64,000 nt of DNA from Couchioplanes azureus (GTDB lineage: Bacteria; Actinomycetota; Actinomycetes; Mycobacteriales; Micromonosporaceae), in NCBI RefSeq assembly GCF_014648355.1, contig NZ_BMQY01000006.1, forward strand, positions 117,698-181,697, read 5' to 3'. The position numbers were made by a program, and so were the translations under genes. Every line of letters begins with the position of its first letter. Position 1 is the first letter of the stretch. This document shows, in pieces, positions 17,382 through 26,307 of the stretch. The notes beneath the pieces were generated by a model, which had not been told where the DNA came from, did not search any database, and was given only the letters and a program-made list of their open reading frames with translations.

Positions 17382-18326
17382 CTAGGCGAACGGCGGGGCG
17401 TACATGAGGCCGCCGCGGGTCCACAGATCGTTGAGGCCCCGCGGGACGTCGAGGCCGCTGGCCGCGCCGAAGCTGCGGTCGTAGACCTCGCCGTAGTTGC
17501 CGACCGCGCCGATCACGTCGGCCAGCCAGGTCTTGGACAGGCCGAGCGCGGCGCCGAGGTCGGCCTGGCCGTCGAGCAGCGCCGAGGCGTCGCCCGCCCG
17601 GGCCGCCGCCGCGGTGAGCCCCTCCTCCTCCGCCGCGATGAGCGCGAAGACGACCCAGCGGACCACCTTGAGCCAGTGCGAGTCGCCGTCGGCCACGGCG
17701 GGACCCATCGGCTCCTTGGAGATCAGGTCGGGAAGGACCACGTGCGCCTGCGGGTCGGCCAGGCGGGTCTTCTCGGCGGCCAGGACCACCCCGTCGCAGA
17801 CGTACGCGTCGACCGCGCCGTCGCGGTAGCCGGCGAGCGCGTCACCGGCGTCCGGGTACGGCACCACGTCGACGGCCAGGCCGTGCGGGGCGTAGTAGCG
17901 CTCGAGACTGGCCGCGCTGCTGGTGCCGCCGAGCACGCCGATGCGCCGGCCGGCCAGGTCGAGCGGCGACGTCACGCCGGCGGCCCGCGGCACGAGGAAC
18001 GCGCCGCCGTCGTAGCAGGTGGTCGCCACGAAGGTCGCGCCGTGCCCGGTCTCCCGGGTCACCGTCCAGGTCGCGTTGCAGGTCAGCACGTCGATGGCGC
18101 CGGAGGCCAGGGCGGGCATGCGCTCGGCCGGCGGCATCGGCACGAACTCCACCGCCTCGGCGTCGCCCAGCACCGCCGCGGCGACGGCGCGGGCGGTGTC
18201 GACGTCGAGGCCCTGCCACCGGCCTTCGGCGTCGGGCGCGGAGAGGCCGCGGATGCCGGTGCTCACTCCGGCGCGTACCGCGCCGCGGCGCTGCACCTGG
18301 GCCAGGCGGCTGTCGGTCGAGGTCAT
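17382..18326 (-). CDS. AapJ-like amino-acid binding protein without signal peptide
   Basis: A 314-residue periplasmic-binding-protein fold of the general L-amino-acid (AapJ) type: LAQVQRRGAVRAGVSTGIRG, GLDVDTARAVAAAVLGDA, ALASGAIDVLTCNATWTVTR, HVVLPDLISKEPMGPAV, GNYGEVYDRSFG and a C-terminal LNDLWTRGGLMYAPPF. Normally it would capture amino acids for an ABC permease. Here the start (MTSTDSRLAQ, with AGGAACTG upstream) gives no signal peptide or lipobox, and no permease or ATPase gene is present. It may be a cytosolic amino-acid-binding protein or a repurposed enzyme. It lies 5 bp downstream of glmE. Confidence 0.8.
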   Translation of the reverse strand: MTSTDSRLAQVQRRGAVRAGVSTGIRGLSAPDAEGRWQGLDVDTARAVAAAVLGDAEAVEFVPMPPAERMPALASGAIDVLTCNATWTVTRETGHGATFVATTCYDGGAFLVPRAAGVTSPLDLAGRRIGVLGGTSSAASLERYYAPHGLAVDVVPYPDAGDALAGYRDGAVDAYVCDGVVLAAEKTRLADPQAHVVLPDLISKEPMGPAVADGDSHWLKVVRWVVFALIAAEEEGLTAAAARAGDASALLDGQADLGAALGLSKTWLADVIGAVGNYGEVYDRSFGAASGLDVPRGLNDLWTRGGLMYAPPFA

Positions 18327-18331
18327 CGTGT

Positions 18332-19633
18332 TCAGTTCCTCTCCGCGTGAGCGGCCCCGTCGGCCGGCTCGCGTGCTTCGGTGGCGGCCGACGGGTCGTC
18401 GAACCGCCGCTGGTTGTACGTCAACATGTGCAGAAGGTCGGCGGAGCCCACCTCGAGGTGTCCGCCCCGGACGCCCGGCAGCGGCATCCGTCCCGGGTCC
18501 GCCCACAGGAGCCGGCCGTCGGCAGCCACCCGGGAGCGGGCCCGGTTGGCGTTGTCCGGGTGCAGGCAGTAGGGCACGTCGAGCAGGCCGGCGGCGAACG
18601 CGCGGGCCAGTGCCTCCCCCGGCTCGGGGTGCAGGTCGAGGACCGCCTCGACGAGGGCCCGCGCCTCCCGGTACGCCGGCGAGTCGGCGGGCCGGAACTC
18701 GGGGGACGCCGCCGGGCGTACCGTCGCGGCGTGGTGGCCGGCGCGTTCCAGCGCGGAGACGTTCTCCTCGATCGTCGGGATGCGGAACGCCTCCGCGGCG
18801 GTCTTCACGATGAGCCGTTCGGCGCCGCCCCGGACCGCGAGCTCGACGCTCTCCTGAAGGATCGCCGCCGCCCCCGCCGGAGTCTGCGGGAACAACCCCA
18901 TGAAGGTGTACGCGACGACGTGCCAGTCCACGTCGGACAGAAACTCCCCGGCGAGGTGGCGCAGAGCGCGCAACGCGTCCAGGTCCTGCCCGGGGTGGGT
19001 CTGCTGGGCGAAGCTGAGCGAAAGGCTGGCGATGCCGTGATGGCGGAAGAACAAGCCCTCCAGGATGCTCAGGGCGACCAGCAGACCGGGCGGCGCCAGC
19101 TGGCCGAGCATGCAACCCGCGAAACTCTCCAGGTGGGTCCCGCCGCCGTCCCGGCCCGCCTCGGCCAGCAGCTCGCAGCAGGCGGCCCACTCGCCGATGG
19201 CCGTCCGCAACGGCACCCGGCTGTACGGCAGGCAGTACGAGACCGGCCCGCCCTCCGTGGCGTCCAGCCCGGAGTCCACCAGCGCGTGGAAGATGCCCAG
19301 CGGCTGCGCGGAGCCATGCCGGACCTGCACCGGGAAGTCCGGGCCGTGCAGGCCCTCGAGCATGGCCGCCGTCATCACCGAGCCGTGGGCGACGATCGGG
19401 TAGCCGTTGAGGTCCTGCGACTGCAGCAACGCTCGGGCCGCCCCGGCGTGGTTGTTGACCCGCGTGTAGCTGTCCAGCGTCACCGTGCCCACCGTGGTGG
19501 CCCGGGCGTCGCGCACGGCGAGGAGGCCGGCCCGCATCCGGCCCGGGTCGGCGAACCCCATCCGGGGCTGGACGACCAGGCGCCCGGCCGCGGCGGCGGC
19601 CCGGACGAACGGGGCGAAGTGACCGGCCGTCAC
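18332..19633 (-). CDS. glmE: Glutamate mutase epsilon subunit (methylaspartate mutase E)
   Basis: A 433-residue TIM-barrel subunit: LVVQPRMGFADPGRMRAGL, TVTLDSYTRVNNH, LNGYPIVAHG, VQVRHGSAQPLGIFHALVDS, EGGPVSYCLPYSRVPL and THLESFAGCMLGQLAPPGLL. With the sigma subunit and adenosylcobalamin it rearranges L-glutamate to (2S,3S)-3-methylaspartate. The start is GTG at 19633, overlapping the glmS stop as GTGA; the long upstream extension is a shadow. It is slightly shorter than clostridial MutE (~480). Such pairs supply methylaspartate to peptide antibiotics such as friulimicin. Confidence 0.92.
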   Translation of the reverse strand: MTAGHFAPFVRAAAAAGRLVVQPRMGFADPGRMRAGLLAVRDARATTVGTVTLDSYTRVNNHAGAARALLQSQDLNGYPIVAHGSVMTAAMLEGLHGPDFPVQVRHGSAQPLGIFHALVDSGLDATEGGPVSYCLPYSRVPLRTAIGEWAACCELLAEAGRDGGGTHLESFAGCMLGQLAPPGLLVALSILEGLFFRHHGIASLSLSFAQQTHPGQDLDALRALRHLAGEFLSDVDWHVVAYTFMGLFPQTPAGAAAILQESVELAVRGGAERLIVKTAAEAFRIPTIEENVSALERAGHHAATVRPAASPEFRPADSPAYREARALVEAVLDLHPEPGEALARAFAAGLLDVPYCLHPDNANRARSRVAADGRLLWADPGRMPLPGVRGGHLEVGSADLLHMLTYNQRRFDDPSAATEAREPADGAAHAERN

Positions 19634-20079
19634 GCGGCGTCTCGGCTCGCCGGGGCGAGCGTGCGGAGCTGGTTCAGGAAGGTGCGCAGGCCGGCGACGG
19701 CGTCGTCGGCGATGAGGACGGCGTCGTAGCCGGCTTCCCGCAGCCGGGGCGCGTACCGGTCGTTGCCGGCGCCGTGCACGCCCAGCTTGCCGCCGATGAC
19801 GGCGGGCAGCCCGGCCAGCCGGGCGTCGGCGCGGACCTGGCGGATCAGCTCGGCCCCCTCGATGTTGCCGTGGCCGTTGACGGTGCTGACCACGAGCACG
19901 TCGGGACGCCGCTCGACGCACTCGCCCACCACGAGCGACAGCGGGGTGCAGGCGCCCAGGTTGACCACCTCGAATCCGGACTCCTCCAGCAGCAGGTGCA
20001 GGAACACCAGGTTCCAGGTGTGCGAGTCGGACGGGATGCTGCTGAGCACCGCTACCGGCGCATGGTCGTAGGAATCCAT
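19630..20079 (-). CDS. glmS: Glutamate mutase sigma subunit, B12-binding
   Basis: A 149-residue cobalamin-binding domain from the ATG at 20079 (MDSYDHAPVAVLSSIPSDSH), preceded by GGGGGA. DSHTWN provides the DxH lower-axial histidine; the usual glycine of DxHxxG is asparagine. VVSTVNGHG and VIGGKLGVHG correspond to the SxL and GG motifs that cradle the dimethylbenzimidazole tail. It works as a heterotetramer with GlmE. It is the first gene of the leftward operon; the 283-bp gap to the divergent regulator should hold the promoter. Confidence 0.92.
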   Translation of the reverse strand: MDSYDHAPVAVLSSIPSDSHTWNLVFLHLLLEESGFEVVNLGACTPLSLVVGECVERRPDVLVVSTVNGHGNIEGAELIRQVRADARLAGLPAVIGGKLGVHGAGNDRYAPRLREAGYDAVLIADDAVAGLRTFLNQLRTLAPASRDAA

Positions 20080-20362
20080 CGTGCTGTCCCCCGTGAATCG
20101 TGTGGACGGCCAGTTAGGCACGAGGGCGATCGCGGACGCCATCTGTTTGACGCCCGACCAAATAGCCGTCGATCGTTGTGGGGTAGTTCACCCGCATCCA
20201 CGAAGGACGACGAATCATGATCGTTACGGCTAATGTTCGACAGGTGCCCCGGCCGCCTCGGCGCCCGGGCACTCCCGAGCATGTCTGTGCTCGTCATGTC
20301 GTGACGGCAACGGCGCCGGTAGCGCAATCCAGCCACTGAGGGTCCAGGGGGAGGACGCCGCG

Positions 20363-21307
20363 GTGCTCCATGTTCGCTATCGCCGGAACGACCTGAGCAG
20401 GATTCGGTTCGTCATCTCGCCGGTCCGCGCCGTGACGGAAGCCGCGCGGGCGCTGGCGGATCCGCGGTGGTCCGCCGCCGGGACCCGGCGCCCGTTACGC
20501 GGCTCCCGCTCGCCCGCGGCCGTTCCGCTGGCAATCTCGGTGCTGCGGCTCGATCCGCCGCCCCGCGACCTGCTGGCTCCCATCGCCCGGGGCGAGTACG
20601 CCAGCCCCACCCTCACCGCCGAGATCGCGGCCATCCGCGCCGGCTGGCAGGGATCACCGCCGGCCGCGGTGACGGCGTACCTCGATGCCGTCCGCCGCTT
20701 CTTCGACACCTGCCTGGCCGACGACTGGCCCCGGATGCGCCGGCACCTGGAGTCGGATCTCGCCTTCCAGTCGCATCTGCTGGTGGTGCGGGGAATCGGC
20801 CACGTCCTGAGCCGGCTTCACCCCGCGGTCGGATGGGTCGAGGATGCCGGCGTCGACAGCGACACCACCCCGAGCCTGGTCCCGGGCCGCGACGTGCTCC
20901 TGATGCCGTCGCTGTTCCGGCGCGCGCCGCGGCTGCTGTCCAGCGCCGACCTGCCGTGCTCTCTGCTGCTCTACCCGAGCCGCGAACAGGAGAGGTTCTG
21001 GGAAGCCGACGACCAGAGCGACGACGGGGCCCTCGTCGAGCTGCTGGGCCGGGCCCGCGCCACCGCGCTGCGCGGCATCGGCACCGGCTGCACCACCACC
21101 GAGCTGGCTCGGCGGATGGGCGTGAGCCTGCCGACCGCCTCCATCCACGTCGGGATGCTGCGCCGGGCCGGACTGGTCAGCACCCATCGGCACGGCCGCG
21201 CCGTCCGGCACCTCCTCACCGAGCTGGGAAGCCGGCTCCTGGAGACCGCCGGCGACCAGGCGGGCACCGCGGCCGCCACGGTACCCACCCACCAACAGGC
21301 GGGCTAG
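20363..21307 (+). CDS. ArsR-like winged-helix transcriptional regulator
   Basis: A 314-residue protein. The N-terminal two-thirds is a conserved domain often preceding ArsR-type helices in actinobacteria (RIRFVISPVRAVTEAARALA, FPS-like ARGEYASPTL). Residues ~220-290 form a winged helix (TTTELARRMGVSLPTASIHV, GMLRRAGLVSTHRHGRAVRH). No metal-binding cysteines are seen. It is divergent from glmS and convergent with the BCAT, so it is probably the cluster-situated regulator controlling the 20080-20362 intergenic promoter (inference). Confidence 0.8.
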   Translation: MLHVRYRRNDLSRIRFVISPVRAVTEAARALADPRWSAAGTRRPLRGSRSPAAVPLAISVLRLDPPPRDLLAPIARGEYASPTLTAEIAAIRAGWQGSPPAAVTAYLDAVRRFFDTCLADDWPRMRRHLESDLAFQSHLLVVRGIGHVLSRLHPAVGWVEDAGVDSDTTPSLVPGRDVLLMPSLFRRAPRLLSSADLPCSLLLYPSREQERFWEADDQSDDGALVELLGRARATALRGIGTGCTTTELARRMGVSLPTASIHVGMLRRAGLVSTHRHGRAVRHLLTELGSRLLETAGDQAGTAAATVPTHQQAG

Positions 21308-21331
21308 CGGCGGGGGCGCCGGGGACGGACG

Positions 21332-22417
21332 TCAGGCGAGCCGGGTCATCCACCCGTACGGGTCGGCTGCCCGGCCGTACTGGATGTCGACCAGGTGACG
21401 GCGCAGCCGCATGGTCACCGAGTCGTCGGCGCCGGCGTGCGGGGACGTGACCTCGCCGCCGTCCCAGACCAGCTTGCCGACCGGCGTGACGACGGCGCCG
21501 GTGCCGCACGCGAACACCTCGGTGATCGCGCCGGACGCCACGCCCTCCTGCCACTCGCGGATCTCGACCGGGCGCTCCTCGACCTCGAGTCCCAGCTCCT
21601 TGGCGAGGATGAGGATCGACGCGCGGGTGATGCCCTCGAGGATCGTCCCGAGCTCCGGGGTGACGATCCGCCCGTCCGCCGTCACGAAGTACACGTTCAT
21701 GCCGCCGAGCTCCTCGACGTAACGGCCGTGCGTGGCGTCCAGGAAGCAGACCTGCTCGCAGCCGTGCTCGGTGGCCTCGATCATGGGGGCAAGGCTGGCG
21801 GCGTAGTTGCCGCCGCACTTCGCCTCTCCGGTGCCGCCGCGGGCGGCGCGGGTGTACGCCGACGACAGCCAGATGGACACCGGCTTGACCCCGGCGGAGA
21901 AGTACGAGCCCACCGGAGACGCGATCAGCATGTAGGTGACCTCCTTCGCGGGCCGGACACCGAGGAACGGCTCGGAGGCGAACATGAACGGCCGCAGGTA
22001 GAGGCTCTGCTCGCCCTCGTCGGGGACCCACTGGCGGTCGGCACGCACCAGCGCCTCGACGGACGCCGTGAAGGCCGGCAGGGGTAGTTCGGGCAGTGCC
22101 AGCCGGCGGGCCGAGCGGGCGAAGCGCTCGCCGTTGGCCTCGGGCCGGAACGACCAGATCGAGCCGTCGGCATGCCGGTACGCCTTCATCCCCTCGAAGA
22201 TCTCCTGCGCGTAGTGCAGGACCGCCGCCGCCGGATGCATGGGGATCGGGCCGAACGGGACCACCTCGCCGTCGCGCCAGCCGTCGTCGGACGTCCACAC
22301 CGCACGCGCCATGTGGTCGGTGAAGTAGCGGCCGAAGCCGGGGTCCGCCATGATCTCGGCCCGCCGCTCGGGGCTCACCGGAGCGGGGTTCGGCTGCAAG
22401 GGGAACTGCACCGTCAT
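21332..22417 (-). CDS. Branched-chain aminotransferase, active-site residues intact (BCAT 1)
   Basis: A 361-residue fold-type IV PLP enzyme close to IlvE: LHYAQEIFEGMKAYRHADGS, LYLRPFMFASEP, the PLP lysine K200 in GGTGEAKCGGNYAAS, glutamate in VEELGGMNVYFV and ACGTGAVVTPVG. It transfers amino groups between glutamate and branched-chain 2-oxo acids. It is the most canonical of three BCAT homologues in the cluster and could be a housekeeping-like or precursor enzyme. It is divergent from acpS across 214 bp. Confidence 0.9.
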   Translation of the reverse strand: MTVQFPLQPNPAPVSPERRAEIMADPGFGRYFTDHMARAVWTSDDGWRDGEVVPFGPIPMHPAAAVLHYAQEIFEGMKAYRHADGSIWSFRPEANGERFARSARRLALPELPLPAFTASVEALVRADRQWVPDEGEQSLYLRPFMFASEPFLGVRPAKEVTYMLIASPVGSYFSAGVKPVSIWLSSAYTRAARGGTGEAKCGGNYAASLAPMIEATEHGCEQVCFLDATHGRYVEELGGMNVYFVTADGRIVTPELGTILEGITRASILILAKELGLEVEERPVEIREWQEGVASGAITEVFACGTGAVVTPVGKLVWDGGEVTSPHAGADDSVTMRLRRHLVDIQYGRAADPYGWMTRLA

Positions 22418-22631
22418 GGCGGGGTCCTCTCGGTCGGCGGCGTTCCCGGCGGATGCGGTCCGCGCCGCTCTGCTTCACGTGGCCGTCGCAGCGCCCCCGA
22501 CCAGGGATCCTGGTCTCGGCGCCGAGACGAAAGTAACACCGGTCGATCATTTACCGTCTCGTCCGCGCCGGTGCAGAATACCGAGCGGCCGGGCGCGGTC
22601 TGCGACACCGATGCACGATGGCGGAGACACT

Positions 22632-23117
22632 GTGGGCATCCTGACCCCGTCCGGCGACCGCGGGCCCGGCGCAGAAACGATCACCGACCTGGCCGGAGCC
22701 GTCACCCGGGCCGCGGGAGAGGTGCGCGGCCGGCTCGTCACCTGCGTCGGCACGGATCTGGTCGACATCGACGACGTCCGCCGGATCCTGGTCCGCCAGC
22801 CCCGGTTCGCCCATCGGTACTTCACCGCCGCGGAACGGGGGTACTGCCTGCGTACCGGCGATCCGGCGGAGCGGTTCGCCGCGCGCCTGGCCGCCAAGGA
22901 GGCGGTGCTGAAGGCGCTCGGGGTCGGCCTCAGCGGGGCCGCGTTCACCGAGATCGAGGTGGTACGCCTGGCCGGCGGCCAGCCCCGGCTGGCGCTGACG
23001 GGCCGGGCCGTCGCGCTCGCCGACGCGGCGGGGGTCCGGTCGTGGCTGGTCACGTTGACGCACAGCCGGCACGTGGCGCACGCGTTCGTCGCCGGACTGT
23101 CCGACGCATCCGCCTGA
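22632..23117 (+). CDS. acpS: Holo-ACP synthase (AcpS-type 4'-phosphopantetheinyl transferase)
   Basis: A protein of about 161 residues with the AcpS signature TCVGTDLVDIDDVRRIL (Mg2+-binding aspartate) and FAARLAAKEAVLKALGVGLS (WxxKEA-type motif), ending in a typical LTHSRHVAHAFV. It attaches phosphopantetheine to a carrier-protein serine, plausibly the cluster carrier at 30474. I chose GTG 22632 with GGAG eight bases upstream; an ATG at 22611 is an alternative. A ~40-residue N-terminal extension precedes the core domain. Confidence 0.88.
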   Translation: MGILTPSGDRGPGAETITDLAGAVTRAAGEVRGRLVTCVGTDLVDIDDVRRILVRQPRFAHRYFTAAERGYCLRTGDPAERFAARLAAKEAVLKALGVGLSGAAFTEIEVVRLAGGQPRLALTGRAVALADAAGVRSWLVTLTHSRHVAHAFVAGLSDASA

Positions 23118-23285
23118 CCGCTCGGCGGCGTATCGGCGCATCAGGCTACAAATGACCGTCCACTTTGCACCAACTACTACCCGGCCGCAAGTCGGGTACC
23201 GCCTCGAATCCCTCGTGACCAGCGAAAACGCTGCGCAATCGGTCGGGATGTGAAACTTCCCGCTCCCGCATCATGGGACGGGACA

Positions 23286-23314
23286 TTGATCTTCTACTGT
23301 CGACTGCCAATACT
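23286..23314 (+). promoter_or_regulatory. Candidate sigma70-type promoter for the 14-gene operon
   Basis: TTGATC (23286-23291) and AATACT (23309-23314) are separated by 17 nt, in the 305-bp gap between acpS and the DUF6421-like gene. This would give a leader of about 100 nt. The match is by eye, and it is the only AT-richer patch in the gap. Confidence 0.45.
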
Positions 23315-23422
23315 CTGGGGCCAGGCAGCTCCGCAGGGGACCGAGCGGTACACACTCTCCGGGGCGCGCATCACGGGTGGGGCACCGCTTTCTTTCGGTG
23401 TCGATGCTGCTGAGGAGGCTTG

Positions 23423-24628
23423 TTGAATCCACGCGCGCTCTCGCAGATCGTCGAGTTCGAGCGTCGTATAGTTCCGGCCGCCGGCGCGATTCGCGCGGCG
23501 CAGGTCCGCGCCGACGGCCGCGGGCCGGACGTCGACGTCGACGCGCTCTGCCGCGACATCGAGCGGCTCGACGCTCTGATGCCCGCCGGCCAGATCGAGG
23601 CCACCGTGCACGACGTGCGCGCCTGGTCCGCCTCGGACTTCCGGGACCCACCGGCGTTCGACGCCACCCGCGACGCGGTGCCCGCTCCGCGGGACCGCGA
23701 GGCGGCCGCCTTCGTCGGCCCCGTGACCCTGCCGAACGGCGACGGTTCCAGCGGCGCGTTCCTGGAGGCCTTCACCGTCGTACGGCAGGATCCGGACTGC
23801 ATCGCGCAGCTGCAGGCCGCATACCCCCATCCGAACGCGGTGTTCCAGTCGACCCGGCTGCTCTCGGCATCTCCGGGCCTGCGTGACGGAAACTGCGTCG
23901 TCTTCTTTCCCGAGAACATCCCCACGGTGACCCCGACGGTGGACCAGACGTTCGCCTGGTTCTTCTTCAACCGGCACGTGGACATCTACGCGGGCACGCT
24001 GGACATCGTGTCCCGGTTGTGCGCCGACGGTTCGCCGTTCGCCGGCGAGAGACAGCTGTGCTCCGTGGGCGTCGACCCGGAGGACGTCTACCAGGCTCGC
24101 TGTGTCTGGGGATACCTGCACGACTACTTCCACCACACCGGGCCCCGTCCGCTGGACCAGAACCTGGCGCTGAAGACCAAGTGGCGCACGGGGGTCCTCG
24201 AGGAGCTGAAGGTCGACATGAAGTCGGCCATCGCGTGCCTCGAGGAGCCGGTCCCGTACGGCGAGATCATCTTCGAGTACATCGTGCTGGAGCGCCTCTT
24301 CCGCTACCCCGCCGAGCCGCGGCCGTTCCGCAACTTCGACTCCGGCACCGGCTTCGCCCTGGGCACCTGGCTCGCCGAGCACAAACTGTTCACCGTCGGC
24401 GACGAAGGGCGGCGCACGCTCGGCAGCAAGGCGGAGATCGCCGCCTCGGTGCGGGAGCTCGTGCGGTCGATCGAGGAGATCGAGACCATCGAGGACGACG
24501 ACGTCTACCGGGAGACCGTCACCGACTTCCTGTACGACCGGCTGCTGCGCCGGCCGGACAATTCGGCCGACCGGTGCGGCGGACCCCGGGCGCCGTTGAG
24601 CCTCTGGGGTGCCGAGGTCCATGTCTGA
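23423..24628 (+). CDS. DUF6421-like protein, possible metalloenzyme
   Basis: About 401 residues resembling the DUF6421 family: an N-terminal helical region, NCVVFFPENIPTVTPTVDQT, then WGYLHDYFHHTGPRPLDQNL, TGVLEELKVDMKSAI and FEYIVLERLFRYP. The HD-x2-H-H cluster and the EE-x2-x-D segment are conserved-looking and could bind metal (inference). No signal peptide or membrane helix. The start is a TTG just after GAGGAGG (23420 or 23423). It overlaps the BCAT gene by 8 bp and heads the 14-gene operon, so it probably catalyses a pathway step. Confidence 0.6.
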   Translation: MNPRALSQIVEFERRIVPAAGAIRAAQVRADGRGPDVDVDALCRDIERLDALMPAGQIEATVHDVRAWSASDFRDPPAFDATRDAVPAPRDREAAAFVGPVTLPNGDGSSGAFLEAFTVVRQDPDCIAQLQAAYPHPNAVFQSTRLLSASPGLRDGNCVVFFPENIPTVTPTVDQTFAWFFFNRHVDIYAGTLDIVSRLCADGSPFAGERQLCSVGVDPEDVYQARCVWGYLHDYFHHTGPRPLDQNLALKTKWRTGVLEELKVDMKSAIACLEEPVPYGEIIFEYIVLERLFRYPAEPRPFRNFDSGTGFALGTWLAEHKLFTVGDEGRRTLGSKAEIAASVRELVRSIEEIETIEDDDVYRETVTDFLYDRLLRRPDNSADRCGGPRAPLSLWGAEVHV

Positions 24629-25739
24629 CGGCGGCACGGGCCCGCGGACCGACGCCGGGACGATCGCCAGGGCCCACCGCGACCCGGGGTTCTGCCGCTT
24701 CCACACCGACCACGTCGTCGTCCTCGAATGGTCGGCCGGGACGGGCTGGGCAGAGCCGTCCCTCGAGCCTTACGGCGCATTCACCATGGACCCCGCGGCG
24801 TCGGTGCTGCACTACGGACAGAGCATCTTCGAGGGTCTCAAGGTGTTCCGGCAGCCCGACGGCTCCGCCGCACTGTTCCGCGTGGGTGACCACGCCCGCC
24901 GCATGGCCCGGTCGGCGTGGCGTCTGGCGATGGCCGAGATGCCCACGGAGTTGTTCCAGCGCGCCTGCGCCGAACTCGCCGTGGCCGACGACGCGTGGAT
25001 CCCCGGCGGCCCGGGGCAGAGCCTCTACATCCGTCCGCTCATGGTGGCGAACGAGTCCGAGCTCGGCCTGCGGGACTCGGCGCGCTACCGCTGCATGTTC
25101 CTGGCGTACCCGGTCGAGCCCTGCTTCGGGCGCGACTTCGCACCGATCTCGGTGACCACACCGGGGGACCTGGTGCGAGCGGTCCGCGGCGGCACCGGGG
25201 AGGCCAAGTGCGCCGGCAACTACGCCGCCAGCCTGCGGGCGCGCAAGGAGGCGGTCGCGCGCGGCTTCCACGAGGTGCTCTGGCTCGACGGCCTGGAACG
25301 CCGCTGGGTCGAGGAGCTCAGCGGCATGAACGTCTTCTTCGTCTGGCGCGACGCCTCGGGCGTGCGGCTCACCACCCCCGAGTGCCGCGGCACGATCGTC
25401 CGCGGGATCACCCGGGACTGCCTGCTCACGCTGGCCCGCGACGCCGGCATTCCGGTGTCGCAGGAGCCGACGTCGATCGACGCCCTGGTCGACGGCGCGA
25501 CGTCCGGCCGGCTCGTCGAGATGTTCGCCTGCGGCACCGCCGCCGTGGTCGTGCCGGTAGGCCGGGTGGCCACCGACGGGCACGACGTGACCGTCGGCGA
25601 CGGGCGAGAGGGCCCGGTGACCGCCCGGCTGAGGGACGCGCTCACCGGTATCCAGCACGGCGTCCGGCCGGACCGGCACGGATGGCTCCGGAACGTCCGC
25701 AACGACCTTGCGTCCGTTCGGACCGGGACTCACCGATGA
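24621..25739 (+). CDS. Branched-chain aminotransferase homologue, active-site residues intact (BCAT 2)
   Basis: A 372-residue fold-type IV aminotransferase: LHYGQSIFEGLKVFRQPDGS, LYIRPLMVANESELG, PLP lysine K196 in GGTGEAKCAGNYAAS, glutamate in VEELSGMNVFFV and FACGTAAVVVPVG. It is about as long as BCAT 1 and probably active. Position within the biosynthetic operon suggests transamination of a pathway 2-oxo acid or release of a modified amino acid. The ATG at 24621 overlaps the upstream stop by 8 bp. Confidence 0.88.
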   Translation: MSDGGTGPRTDAGTIARAHRDPGFCRFHTDHVVVLEWSAGTGWAEPSLEPYGAFTMDPAASVLHYGQSIFEGLKVFRQPDGSAALFRVGDHARRMARSAWRLAMAEMPTELFQRACAELAVADDAWIPGGPGQSLYIRPLMVANESELGLRDSARYRCMFLAYPVEPCFGRDFAPISVTTPGDLVRAVRGGTGEAKCAGNYAASLRARKEAVARGFHEVLWLDGLERRWVEELSGMNVFFVWRDASGVRLTTPECRGTIVRGITRDCLLTLARDAGIPVSQEPTSIDALVDGATSGRLVEMFACGTAAVVVPVGRVATDGHDVTVGDGREGPVTARLRDALTGIQHGVRPDRHGWLRNVRNDLASVRTGTHR

Positions 25740-25752
25740 GGGAGATACGCTG

Positions 25753-26307
25753 ATGCTTCCGACCTCGCAGGTCACGACGATCCACACCCTCGGACCCACC
25801 GGGACCAACCTGGAGAAGGCCGCCCACCGGTGGTTCGCCGAGCGGCGCCGCGCCGGACGAGTCGTCCTGCACGCCGAGGTCGAGGACGGGCTCGACGTCA
25901 TGCGGTTCGACGGCACGGAGGCGATCCTCGCGTGCGCCGTCTACCCGCGCCTGCACGACCTGGTCTTCGAGAACCTGCACCGCCTGGCGATGGCCGACAG
26001 CTTCATCCTGGACACCTACGACATGGTGCTGGCCACCCGGCCGGGTCAGGGACCGATCAAGACCGTGATCACCCACCCCGCGCCCAGCTGCCTGGTGGCC
26101 GGCCGAGGCGAGATCGCGTACGCGAGCAGCAACTCCGTCGCCGCGGCCGAGTGCGCCGCCGGGCGCTACGACGCCTGCGTCACCACCGACCGAGCCGCGC
26201 TCACCGAGGGGCTGCACACGGTCGAGAACTTCGGGCCGGTGCCGATGGTGTTCACCCTGCACGTCGGCAAGGCATCCGACGACTCCCGTGAGGTCGCCGC
26301 ATGCTGA
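25753..26307 (+). CDS. BacA/prephenate-dehydratase-like protein
   Basis: A 184-residue protein with the prephenate dehydratase fold start HTLGPTGTNLEKAAHRWF, then VITHPAPSCLVAG, SSNSVAAAECAAGRYDACVTT and FGPVPMVFTLHVGK. It lacks the catalytic TRF motif and the ACT domain of true dehydratases. In size and in segments such as HPxP and NSxSxAA it resembles BacA of bacilysin biosynthesis, a prephenate decarboxylase. Whether prephenate is its substrate is uncertain, since no BacB/BacG/BacC relatives follow. RBS GGGAGATACG precedes the ATG; it overlaps the ATP-grasp gene by 7 bp. Confidence 0.7.
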   Translation: MLPTSQVTTIHTLGPTGTNLEKAAHRWFAERRRAGRVVLHAEVEDGLDVMRFDGTEAILACAVYPRLHDLVFENLHRLAMADSFILDTYDMVLATRPGQGPIKTVITHPAPSCLVAGRGEIAYASSNSVAAAECAAGRYDACVTTDRAALTEGLHTVENFGPVPMVFTLHVGKASDDSREVAAC

